NCBI GenBank assembly: GCA_014529385.2 | Contig: CM043960.1 | Coordinates: forward strand, 39,485,281-39,545,280 | DNA length: 60,000 nucleotides | Source: Adiantum capillus-veneris | Taxonomy: Eukaryota > Streptophyta > Polypodiopsida > Polypodiales > Pteridaceae | Direction: 5' to 3' | The notes under the pieces: model-generated | Told to the model about the DNA's origin: nothing | The model's input: only the letters and a program-made list of their open reading frames with translations | Databases searched by the model: none | In this document: positions 11,501-21,058 of the stretch, piece after piece | Layout of the letters: each line of letters opens with the position of its first letter | Numbering within the stretch: position 1 is the stretch's first letter | Position numbers and translations under genes: made by a program

Positions 11501-13974
11501 GCCCAAGCTATAGGCGGTCTATTTTCCATGATGCGTTTAAGCATTAGGCAATCCTTCGCTTGATGGCCATACCTACCACACGCGTTACAAGTCCCGTTAA
11601 ACTTTACTCTGAAAGTAGGGCATTCACTCGTAGTATGTGGGCCCAAGCAAATTGAGCACCATTGTTGCTCCCTTCTTGGATACATATGAGTGTTTTGTGG
11701 AGCAGGATTACCCCTAAGGCTTTCTTGGATGGCCTTTGTGAGATCTGCCAAAGTCATCTCAGATATCGTTTGCTCTTTCATGATTGGCTTTATCTTCATT
11801 GGCTCATGCCCTGATGCTTGCGAGCTACTAGACTTCGACTCGGCAGACACTCATTCTCCTGCAATCATCAAATTATCCTCCAATTGGATTGCATTCATGG
11901 TGACTGCTTCCCAAGTAGTGATACCTCTAATGACTAGGCCATTATAAATAATTTCATGTCGTAGTCCCCTAATGAATCTATCGAGCAATTGGTTGTTGTT
12001 GAATCGCTCGTTTGGATTGCATCGAGAATTCAAATTCTTTAGGCGACTAATGAAGTCTCTCACGGATTCACCTTCTTCTCGTTGGGCTTTCTGGAGCTGA
12101 GAGGCTACACCCCAAAGTACTCCCTCTCGTATGTATTCTTTTAAGAACAGTCTCCTAAGAGTAGAGTAGATCGTTTTCTCTTCTACTCTTAAGGTTCTAT
12201 ACCAATCTCCAGCCTTTTCACTTAGGGTCAAACTCAAAGCCTTACACTTATGTAGCTCATTGTGCTCTTCCAAGGAATCGCACACATGTTCAAAGACTTC
12301 CATATGCTTTCTAGCATCTCCGTCTCCACTGAATTTCTGTGTGAGCTTAGCTACTTGAACTGCCTTGCTCCTAGGCTCTCTATCAGGTGCACTACGCATG
12401 TTTTCCGCAATAGAGCGACTGATAGTTTGAGAAAATGCTGCCAAATCTCCTATTTGAGCAGGTATAATGGGTGTATGTGCTCCTGGAACCACATGTGAGA
12501 TGGGAGTTGGCCTTGGCCTTGGCATACGCGCGGTTCTTGGGTCCCATATTTCGTATGGTGGTGTACCAGACGGTGGTCCAAAGTTTACAGGCGTGGCCCT
12601 AGGCATAGGGGGTGCCTGATATGGCATGTTATTATTAAATGGCATGGCTCCACTTGTATAAGAGCTTGGATAATGCCATTGTGGATTGTAAGCTCTTGGA
12701 ATAATCAGAGGTGTAGGAGCTACATGAGGCTGAGGTACGACAGGTGCACATGATTGATACATACATGTAGGTATAGTTGGGGGCACTGTGCTACTAGGCA
12801 TTGACGCAGTGTTAACAAATGAACTCCATGGTGTACTTCTTGTCATACTCACCACTGGGATATGCATGGTAGCCATAGTGTCATTAAGAGAAAGATGAGC
12901 TAGATCTGGGAAGGTAAAGCTGCCACTTGTGGGCTCAGATTGTACTGAGGCTCTCGGTGAAACAACATATGGAGGATCAATGGGGCTCACTGAGGGAGTC
13001 TCCATTTGTGATAGGGTTGGTTGGTTGGCCTTTCCCGTATCCAAGAATCTCATTAGGCCTGTTGAAGGCATGTTGATCCCTGTGTTCTGTCTTTCTAACT
13101 CGACAATCCTATGGAGGACATCACAGATTTTCTGTTGTTGCTCATCTATGCTAGTAGCACCCGATGTGGATTGTAGAACATCTAACCAACCCACATGATA
13201 GGTGTGTCCTGTGTACCGATCAGTTAAAGCTTCTGCTTGTAGGTCATACTCACAATTTTCGTTTAGGAATATCCCATCTAGGCCTGGCGTGCTGGAGGTT
13301 TCCCTTGAAGTGGAAGCATTATTGCTCCCCATAGCTTGCCCCTCCGTGACTGCTACCTTGGGAGCACTCGGTTGCTCGGCTAGCATGATTGTTGTCATAG
13401 GAGCCTTTGCATTCAGAGCTTGACTTTGTTCTAGCCTTCGTAGGTTCTCAATTTCCCTCTCCCTTGTTGCTTGCATATAGCGTTCGATCTCTTACACTTC
13501 GGCAAGACTCCTACCATCGAGTAGTAGAACCTCAGAGGGAGATAGTCCTAAAGGATCAGGGGGTGCAGTGGATGGAACATTCACATGCACACTCTCAAGA
13601 AGCATAGGGTCTATTTTAGGCAGGAATGACGAATTTACTTCCCCACTCCCTTCATTTATTTCATTAACCGCATGTTCGGAGCGAGTAGCTCTACTAAGGG
13701 TCTCTTTTAAGCGGCTAAACATGCTGGACCCAGGCCGTGGGCCCATGGCATGCATGTCTTGACTTGAACTATCAGGGTTTGGTGTAGGATACCCCTCCAT
13801 GACTTCGTAGTCAGAGGAAGAATCACTAGACGCGATATGAGGATCTTGGGTCGCGCTACCTTGAGTCCCGGCCGAAGGTCCAGAACCTAGGGTGGAGGAA
13901 TAATGGGTGCCCGCGTAAATGGAGGCACTACCAATATGCTCGTGCTCTAACACTCATCCAAAGCGTCGGTTCAT
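8590..13974 (-). pseudogene. Gypsy-type gag-protease polyprotein without RT or integrase
   Basis: A single frame of 1,794 codons, opened by ATG at 13972-13974 and interrupted by TGA (13954-13956), TAA (13492-13494) and TGA (11851-11853), with no frameshift. Domains: a low-complexity Ser/Pro-rich N-terminus; a retrotransposon Gag core (about 12400-11860, with G-D-W-Y, V-R-D-F-I-S-R-L and L-L-D-R-F-I-R-G-L); four zinc knuckles (three C-X2-C-X3-H-X4-C and one canonical C-X2-C-X4-H-X4-C) between about 11670 and 10970; an acidic, charged linker; a retropepsin-like domain with V-L-D-G-G-A-G and I-L-G-C-P-F (about 9850-9580); then a basic extension of about 330 residues with three W-V/I-P-K motifs. 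No reverse transcriptase, RNase H or integrase motif appears before the stop and polypurine tract. It is best read as a non-autonomous gag-protease element. It could also be a rearranged copy whose pol was lost, but the stop-PPT junction argues against that. Confidence 0.75.
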
Positions 13975-14810
13975 ATGACTTCCACACTCTAAGCGCGTTG
14001 GTGAGTGCCCGTGAAGGCCGCTCGCTTAGTTTTTTTTTTTTTTTAATGTGTTTATAACCCAAGTTTTTCGTTATTCTTGGTTATTTTTTGTAACCAAGCC
14101 ACAAAATATGGCGTGTAATAGCTCAAGACGAGCGTTTTGGTTAAAGAAACGTGCCGTGCTTTACAGCTCCCTATTCGGCTACATGAAGCCCTCGAAATCC
14201 TAAAAATAGTCTTTATAGTCCTCGAAATCCTAAAAATAGTTTTTAAATATAAAAAGGTGTATAAACTATATTTTAAAAGTGAGGACTGAGGTCTGGGTTT
14301 GGGCTTGAGCTTGGGGAATGATCCCCAGCCCGATCCTTCTTTTTAAATTTTATTTTTTTTTTTTAAAAGTCGCCATGGCCGCGCCGCGCGCGCGTGCACA
14401 CACACACTTAACCTACACCTAACTTATCTACCTACAGCTAATAGAGATACTGCCACACACACTCTAACACTGTTTACACAGTACTACAGTAGCTAACAGA
14501 TCTACAAAACTAACCTTACAGAACTAACATTGAACCTTACAGAACTAACATTCCATAGCTAATACCTTAATTTTAACAGTACATTGCAAAAAACTTGTAA
14601 CTCCTTCTTTACAGAAAACAAAAAAGACAGTACAGTGTAACAAAAATCTTCTCCACACAACCACACACACTCCTTCTTCACAAATCCTTCTCCACACAAC
14701 CACACACCTTCCTTCTTCACAAATCCTTCAATTGAAATTGCATCACAAGAAAGCGTAAAGTGCTTAACCGAGCTTAGTGTAGGGCATTTCCCCGGTAGCG
14801 GCGCCAAAAA
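13975..14810 (-). other. Leader of the gag-protease element
   Basis: Untranslated stretch between the Asp-type PBS and the gag ATG. It contains poly-T/poly-A runs, a CG/CA alternating tract (about 14378-14407), and a segment near 14000 (GAGTGCCCGTGAAGGCCGCTC) that recurs inverted near 16510. The pair shows the leader is shared by a family. No coding sequence is recognised. Confidence 0.6.
14789..14806 (-). other. Primer-binding site, tRNA-Asp type
   Basis: Minus-strand TGGCGCCGCTACCGGGGA, two mismatches from the TGGCGCCGTTGCCGGGGA site known in plant Tat/Athila gypsy elements. It lies four bases from the CA end of the LTR at 14811. Confidence 0.8.
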
Positions 14811-15401
14811 TGTGCGCTCCTTGCCGCACTGTCGAAGCAAAGGACTTGCCGATACACCGTGTGCGAGCCACAAATGGCTCCAAGCACACAACAAGCCTAA
14901 ACTAGCAAGCTCAAGAAAGCAAAGGGTGTGTCACTCACCGCTCTACGCTCGCCTTCGTGGTGGATTCCTCGCCGCGATGAAGAAGAAGCTGCAGTCGTGC
15001 CGCGCTCAACCGCTTCGCCGCCGTCGTGCCTTCGTAATGCTCGATCGCACACACACTCTCCCTCTCTCTCTCACACACACACACATACACACACACACAA
15101 GGAGGTGAAGAAGAAGAAGATGGAGATGGAGATGGAGCAAGAGCACTCTTCTATTGCACAAATGAGAGAATGAATGAATTTTAGGTTTAGTTGGCTTTTA
15201 TATGAGCTCACCTCATTCACACTTGGGCGCCCATGCTTAGCCAACTAATCCCTTGAATGTTCCAGTTAGAGTGCGCCTCTCATCGGCGATCACTCTTACC
15301 CTTTTCCTATTGGTCCGACAAGCCCGGTACCTGACTCTACCAAATACATAATACACGTCCGTCGTAGGTGATGGGGTGTCCGTGAGCCGTGAGGGTTAAC
15401 A
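14811..15401 (-). repeat. 5' LTR of the minus-strand Asp-primed element
   Basis: Proposed LTR of 591 bp, starting TGTTAACCC at 15401 and ending GCACA at 14811 just before the PBS. A TATAAAA motif lies at about 15195-15201 and a mixed CT/CA microsatellite at 15048-15101. The 3' part aligns by eye, inverted, with the plus-strand LTR at 15402-15798, including the position of the microsatellite. The left boundary is set by the PBS; the 15401 boundary is inferred from the TG dinucleotide and the abrupt change of orientation there. Confidence 0.65.
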
Positions 15402-15527
15402 ATGTGTGAATGGCCCAGACCTATGTAAAAGGGTCATTGTGACCTAAATCCCTCATTCTAAGAGGTGCATGCTAAAGAGAGTGCTCTTGTCTTATCTCCA
15501 TCTCCTTATCCATTGTGTGCTCACGGG

Positions 15528-15580
<53 letters not shown>

Positions 15581-15798
15581 ACGCGTGCGCACGCGATTAA
15601 GCATTGTGGTGGCATCGATGGCAGCGAGGCGGTTGAGTATCGCCGTCAGCGGGCTCCCTCTTCACGGCAACACCAGATTCTTGCAACGAGAGGTGAGTGA
15701 CACATCGTTGCATTCCTAAGCTTCCTTGCACATGGGTTGCATGTTTGTAGCCTTAGTGGCTCACACACAGTGCACAGCAAGTCCCCTATGATATGACA
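15402..15798 (+). repeat. 5'-truncated LTR of a plus-strand Asp-primed element
   Basis: The sequence ends GATATGACA, directly followed by TTTTTGGCGCCG. It matches the 3' two thirds of the minus-strand LTR (TATGTAAAAG near 15422, GTGCTCTTG near 15481, a (GT)n array at 15530-15579, GCGGTTGAG and CAAGTCC). Its first part is missing at the head-to-head junction. Confidence 0.7.
15530..15579. repeat. (GT)25 microsatellite
   Basis: GT array inside the plus-strand LTR, followed by CACGCGTGCGCACGCG, another alternating purine-pyrimidine tract. Confidence 0.95.
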
Positions 15799-15802
15799 TT
15801 TT

Positions 15803-15820
15803 TGGCGCCGTTGTCGGGGA
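15803..15820 (+). other. Primer-binding site, tRNA-Asp type
   Basis: TGGCGCCGTTGTCGGGGA, one mismatch from the Tat/Athila primer site, four bases after the LTR end at 15798. Confidence 0.85.
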
Positions 15821-16545
15821 GACGTTGTGCGTTTAGCTTGCGACGCAACTGTTTATTGTCCTTTTTGTAGTTTTTTTTTAATTCCTTTTGCAGATTTTTT
15901 GTTTGGCTAAGGAAAGGTTAAGGTTAAGGTTAGGGTTAGGGTTAGGGTTAGATCTTTTTTTTGCATCAGAGTTTTGCGCTTTCTACATTTTTTGTTTTTT
16001 ACAGTGATTTTTTGCAATTTTTGTATTTACTGTTTTTATCAATTTTTTGAATGGCTGAAAAATTTTGAAAAATAAAAAAATCAAAAATCAAAAACAAAAA
16101 ATAAAAAGCAATCCGAAAATGAAAATAAATTAAAAAACGGCGAAGGATCGGGATCAAGCCTAAGCCCAAACCCAGGCCTCAGTTTTATTATATAGTATAG
16201 ACTCAATACTATATATATAGGCTACTCCCTCAAGAGGAATGAGGGCATGTGGGATAAGTCCTCCTCCCTCCCCTTCACACTTGCACCCTTAAGACTTCTT
16301 TGAGCCTTGTGCCCAACTAGTAAAAGACTATTTCAAGGATTCCAAGGGCGTAAAGTAACCAAATCTAGGGTTGTAAAGCACGCCATGTCCTCTGACTGAG
16401 ACGCTCATTTTGAGCTATCACATGCTATATTCCATAGTTGGGTCAAAAAAAAAACCAAAAAAATCAAAAAATTAAAATTAAAGCCGGGTTGCAAAACACC
16501 CAAAAAACTAGGTGAGCGGCCTTCACGGGCACTCACCAACACTTC
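15821..16545 (+). other. Leader of the plus-strand element, gag deleted
   Basis: Homologous by eye to the inverted leader at 13975-14788: it shares the phrase GGTTTGGGCTTAGGCTTGATC (inverted here), the GAGCTATCACATG region and the CGGCCTTCACGGGCACTCACC segment. It stops where the gag start codon would be expected and runs straight into another LTR piece, so the whole coding region is deleted. AT-rich runs of A and T fill 15960-16140. Confidence 0.6.
15915..15951 (+). repeat. Telomere-like GGTTAA/GGTTAG repeats
   Basis: About two GGTTAA units grade into four GGTTAG units inside the leader of the plus-strand element. The permutation is TTAGGG, not the TTTAGGG of most plants. Because it lies inside a retrotransposon leader it is more likely a simple repeat than a former chromosome end. 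Confidence 0.7.
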
Positions 16546-16765
16546 TAGTGTGATTGAGCATTGCGGCCGCATCGACGGCGGCGAGGCGGTTGAGCAACAG
16601 TGTCGGCAGGCTCCCTCTTCACGGCGGCACCAGATTCCTGCAACGATAGAAAGACAGAAGTGAGTAACATGTCATTGCATTCTTGAGCTTCCCTACACAC
16701 GAGTTGTGTGTTTGCAGTCTTAGTGGCTCACATGCAACACACATCAAGTCCTTTGCGGTACGACA
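16546..16765 (+). repeat. Second partial LTR of the plus-strand element
   Basis: Repeats the last ~220 bp of the LTR at 15402-15798 in the same orientation (ATTGAGCATTG, GAGGCGGTTGAG, GGCTCCCTCTTCACGG, GTGGCTCACA, GGTACGACA). It is the 3' part of a 3' LTR whose 5' part was removed in the same deletion that removed gag. Confidence 0.65.
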
Positions 16766-17339
16766 AGATCTTGAAGCGGGTTGCGATGTTGATTAGGAAG
16801 GTGGTGCGAGCCGGTGTGCAAAAGGCTCAAGCTCCTCTGTCCAAAATCCTATGCTACAGACAATAGCTTGGCAAGGAAGCTCCCTTTTAATCCAATTTGG
16901 CTTCAAAAAAAAAAAACCAAAGTCTTAAATTCAATACATCTGTTGTACAAAGTGGGAAGAATCCTTTACACAAAATGTGCATCTAAAATAGGAGATAAAG
17001 CTAGACCGAATGCTCCTAAAATATTTCCCTTAAGTCTAGTTCACCTAAAACTAGATACCACATCATGGAATGTTAATGAAGCATAGTGGCACCTTCTGAG
17101 TACAAGCACGAGCATTTATAAACAAAAGGATGAGATCTTTATTTTTTTGAATGCAATGCATAGATCCACGAGCATTTATAAACAAAAGGTTGAGATCTTT
17201 ATTTTTCTCAATGCAATGCATAGTAAGTATGACTCCATTCAAGTGGTGGGAGAGGAGAACACCACTTGATCTAGTGGAGAACTAAATTACTAGGTATATC
17301 ACTTGCTCTGATACCACATGATAAGACCTAGTGTGCTAT
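16766..17339. other. Non-coding interval with 60-bp tandem copy
   Basis: No gene is seen. Positions 17107-17166 and 17167-17226 are a near-perfect 60-bp tandem duplication (CACGAGCATTTATAAACAAA...). A minus-strand TGGTATCAGAGC, the tRNA-Met primer site, lies at 17305-17316, next to the tail of the old gypsy integrase. No LTR boundary could be placed with confidence. Confidence 0.5.
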
Positions 17340-19002
17340 GGTAGATTATTATTTTGAACATACATGCTTATCAAAAACTCATTTTGCCTTCTTTTTTGGG
17401 CGTAGATAGAACTACAGCTTTCAATGGGAGCTCATCTAGCTTTTTAAGGTCACCTATTATTGACGCCAATTCATGGCCGGTCCATTCTAGTTGCTTATCT
17501 ACCTTGAGTGTTGGGATTAAAAACTCCATGGGCAAGATAGCATTAAGAGTCGAGACCAAACACCATGTTATATGGAGTCATTCCAACAGATGTCTTATAA
17601 TCTACCATGTAAACTCACAATGTAGAGTGTAACTTTTGTTCCCAATCGGTCCTTGAATCAAATTCTATTTTAGTCAATACAGTGCACAAGGTTTTGTTTG
17701 TGGCTTCAACCTGTCCATTTGCATGTGGATGGTACAGAGCAGACTTCTAGTGGAGTCCCATGAACTCATCTAGAATATTTTCAATAACTTCATTAATGGA
17801 ATGTGTGCCGCAATCACTAACAAGTTCTATTGGTAGCAAAGACATGTTCATAGAGAAATTATGAAGTGGCCCTAGCATCCGCTTTTTGTGAGGCTTTTGC
17901 TTCAACCCATTTAGTGAGATAGTATGTGGCAACAATGATATACTAGGTGTGAGTCCGCTAAGCGAGAGGTGAAATTGGACCTACAAAGTCTACAACCCAC
18001 TTAGCGAAAGCTCTATCTCCCATCATTGGCCTTAACAGCATCTCATCCCTCTTTATTGGCACTTTGGTACACTGACAAGCATCACATCTTTTAACATATT
18101 CTTCAGCGTCCATATATAATGTAGGCCATTGTATTCCCGCGGTTAAGACAATTTTTGTTTTCTTATCCCCTGAGAAATGGCCTCCGCTTATTCCTCCATG
18201 AACCTGCTCTAAGATTGGTAAATACGTGCTTTAGGTTGCACATATCCTGAGTTGATTATCGTTTCCTCTCTTATAGAGCTGATTTTCAATCAATGTGAAG
18301 CCTCGAGCCTCTATTGCTATGTCCCTTTGACGTGCTTTAGAGGTATTTTCACGAAACGTTCTTGTTGTTACTAGGTATTCAATTAGATATTGACTCCAAT
18401 CTGGTGCCATTGTTACCTGAAACAGCATTGCATGTTCTATCGGTGGTGTAGATCTGCACGTAGCACAGTTAGTAGCATACTCATGAATGTCAGTGCACAT
18501 ATTTGGCCAATAAACTCCTAGTTGTTTCAAGCACTGATATGTTTTTGTTTGCAAGCAATGAAATGGTAAGTCATGAACATGTGCTTCTAAGTGATAGCAA
18601 TCGTACTCTTCTAGACTTATGCATAATTGTAACATGTTGTTTGAGCCTAAATGATACAAATGTATTATAATTAAATGAAAGTTCTTGGATTGTTGAACCA
18701 TCTGTTGCTTAAATTCTTGCTCAATCCTATCAAATTCTCCTCCATAAGACAATAAACTGACTATCTATAAAGACCACTTGGGTACCATTTCAATATTGAA
18801 AAGATATGCATCAGGGATGTCATCATCTACGCCTTCTAGAGCTTCTCCATTTGGCAATCCAAAAATATGATCTGCTTAAAGATGTTTTTTCCTTTTTTAA
18901 CCACTACTATAAAGTCAAACTCCAGCAATGTGATACAATGCCTCCATTATTGCATGGTTTGTTTACAAGGTATGAGAGGGCTTGATGATCACTAAAAACA
19001 CA
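17340..19002 (-). pseudogene. Old Ty3/gypsy pol, RNase H end and integrase
   Basis: Downstream half of a decayed gypsy pol, cut at 19002/27934 by the chromovirus insertion. In element order: the end of RNase H (S-D-H-Q-A-L-S-Y-L-V-N-K, then V-V-V-K-K-G-K-K near 18900, and D-D-D-I-P-D-A near 18810); the integrase zinc-binding segment (C-A-T-C-R near 18470); the integrase core (Y-R/L-V-S-D-C-G-T-H near 17820); and the C-terminal A-I-L-P-M-E-F and W-T-G-H-E-L near 17530-17460. Many stops and frame changes separate these pieces. RT-RH-IN order marks it as Ty3/gypsy; no chromodomain was recognised. Confidence 0.8.
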
Positions 19003-19007
19003 AACTG
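19003..19007. repeat. Target-site duplication AACTG, left copy
   Basis: AACTG directly precedes the LTR at 19008 and recurs at 27929-27933 directly after the LTR ending at 27928. This fixes both ends of the nested chromovirus. Confidence 0.9.
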
Positions 19008-20018
19008 TGTAATGGAATTTGCCTATTCAATTTGAGAGTAGCGGAATTTAATGAGAGTACTTTCAAGAAATGATTTTGTGAGCATAGCGGTTTGACATAA
19101 TTGAAGATAGCAACATAATCATAGCAATTAGTAAACTTGGCATAGACAATACTTTTGCAAGGGAGAGAATTTAGAGAACATGACAACAGTTGAGGACCGG
19201 ATTTATGTGGAGCCGGTCCCCCCTCCAATAGGCATTTGTATTATGATTTCTCCCATAAAGAGAGACTTGTTACAATACATTCTTTGTGTTCCTTGTGACC
19301 TAGGTGAAGCAATGAAGATGGAAAGCTTCATGCATCACCATCATAGCATAACCTAAACTTGAAGAAAGCTTTAACTATACCAAGCCTCAGTCCCAAGACC
19401 TCAAACACCTTCGAAGGTGGAGAGAGCTAGCAGGGAATGAGGGTAGGGAAGAGGAAGAAGAAACATTTCATACGAGAAAGAGCTAGTTCCTCACTTATCA
19501 TAACTCTTGTGCTAGCATAGTAATGAAGAAGAAATAGATGGCAAGCTCAAGCATTGAAGCATGGCTCTTGGATGGATTTTCACTCCATAGCCAAGAGTGT
19601 TTGTGTAGGCTCTCAACCTCTACTTGCTTGGAGAAGGAGAGGGAGCTCTTGCACTTTGCATAGTACACAATGAGAGTGTTTGTGAGTGTGTGTGGGTGAG
19701 TATACCCCCTAAGCACCCCCCTAGCTTGCTTGGGTCAACCCCCCCTTGTAGCTCATGCTTGAAGCTCATTGGACCCCTCCAGGCCTAGCCAATCACAAGC
19801 AAGAGCCATTAAAAGCAACAGGGGTAGCCTTGGGACAAGTGTCCCCCTTTCCCCTTTGAGAGAGAGGACTTGATAAATGCAAAATCAATTAATTAAATAT
19901 CCTAAATTATCATTGGACCCCTTGGGTGGCCAACCAATAGGCTTCAGGCACACCATGAGGGCAACATGAGGAGGAACTTGACAAGTGTCCTTGCTGCCTC
20001 TTCAAGCTGGGGCTTCCC

Positions 20019-20019
<1 letters not shown>

Positions 20020-20106
<87 letters not shown>
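20020..20106. repeat. (GT)n microsatellite in the 3' LTR
   Basis: About 43 GT units. The matching array in the other LTR is at 27273-27359, so the array was present when the element inserted. Confidence 0.95.
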
Positions 20107-20107
<1 letters not shown>

Positions 20108-20234
20108 CTCTCTCATCCCCCCCCCCCCCCCCTGTAGGCTCGCCCCCCTCCTTGTAGGGATATTTTTGACTTTGGAAGAGCAAGCCCCTTAGTCATCAAG
20201 CATGACTAAGCACTTGAAGTAGGGGGTGTTCCCA

Positions 20235-20405
20235 CAAGCATCTCAGGCAAGCTTCTCAAGGCACCTCAAGCACCTGAATCATGCACCAAGTCAAGCACCT
20301 CAAGCATGGAGCCAGTCAAGCACCTCAAGCATCTTAATCAAGCATCTTAATCAAGCACCTCAAGCAGGACAAGCACCTCAAGCACGACAAGCACCTCGAG
20401 CTTGG
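20235..20405. repeat. CAAGCACCTCAAG minisatellite in the LTR
   Basis: Imperfect tandem units of CAAGCACCT and CAAGCATCTTAAT. The copy in the other LTR (27483-27630) lacks one AAGCAGGACAAGCACCTC unit, direct evidence of unit gain or loss since insertion. Confidence 0.85.
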
Positions 20406-20712
20406 GCCGAGTTCCCACCTCAAGCTCAGCCCTAGCTTACCTAAGGTCAAAGGAATTTTACACACATTATTGGAGGTCTTCAATGAAGCTAACCCTAAGG
20501 TCTTATGCTCCATTGGTTAGCCTTGCTCTTGATAGACCATCTCCCATTTGGGCCCCTTTACTATTGGCCTCGTGTCGAGATAAATCTATAAGCACATATC
20601 TATATCTTAACACTTGTTCCCGTTTATTCTCCCACATTAAGTGATCAATTTAATATGAGAAAATCATTTGGGTTGGTTAGATATTAGATTTTATGACATT
20701 ACCTCTCTCTTG

Positions 20713-21058
20713 AAATCATAGTCATCCTCGACTATGAGGTAGAAGAGATAAAGCCTTAGTCATTAGTCAATCGTACTTAGCGGGTAGAGGATCCCTTTTT
20801 TACCCTACGACATCTTTCCAAGATGGATGACTAATCCATTTGGTGCTTGGGAGACATAGCTGCCGCAATCATGTCTGCTCTTTAGTCCATTTCATTCTCC
20901 CAAAGTAGAGTGACAAATTCTACTTGGTGTTTGAGAGACGTCGTCATCACAAACATGATTCTAAGCATGCATACTAGTTAAATTTGTGCACAATTAAAAA
21001 GAGGACTAGTCTTATAAGACAAAAACATGAGTCATTTAAAAGAAATTTGTACATTTGC
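20713..21058 (-). other. 3' untranslated region of the chromovirus
   Basis: No coding sequence is recognised between the polyprotein stop and the polypurine tract. It contains two short related segments (GGTGCTTGGGAGACATAGCTG and GGTGTTTGAGAGACGTCG). Confidence 0.5.

Larger units (their letters stand above)
19008..20698 (-). repeat. 3' LTR of the chromovirus
   Basis: 1,691 bp. Contains a (GT)n array at 20020-20106, a 14-base C run, and a minisatellite built on CAAGCACCTCAAG (about 20235-20405). The polypurine tract lies beside its right edge at about 20699-20712 (AAGAGAGAGGTAA on the minus strand). Confidence 0.95.

Noticed and set aside
15181-15260. Microbial origin or plasmid
   Set aside because: Window content is plant retrotransposons and spliced plant-type coding sequence; no operon, Shine-Dalgarno or bacterial gene was seen anywhere.
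15465-15719. Cys-Val repeat protein across (GT)n
   Set aside because: Product of the microsatellite inside an LTR; no conserved start or domain.
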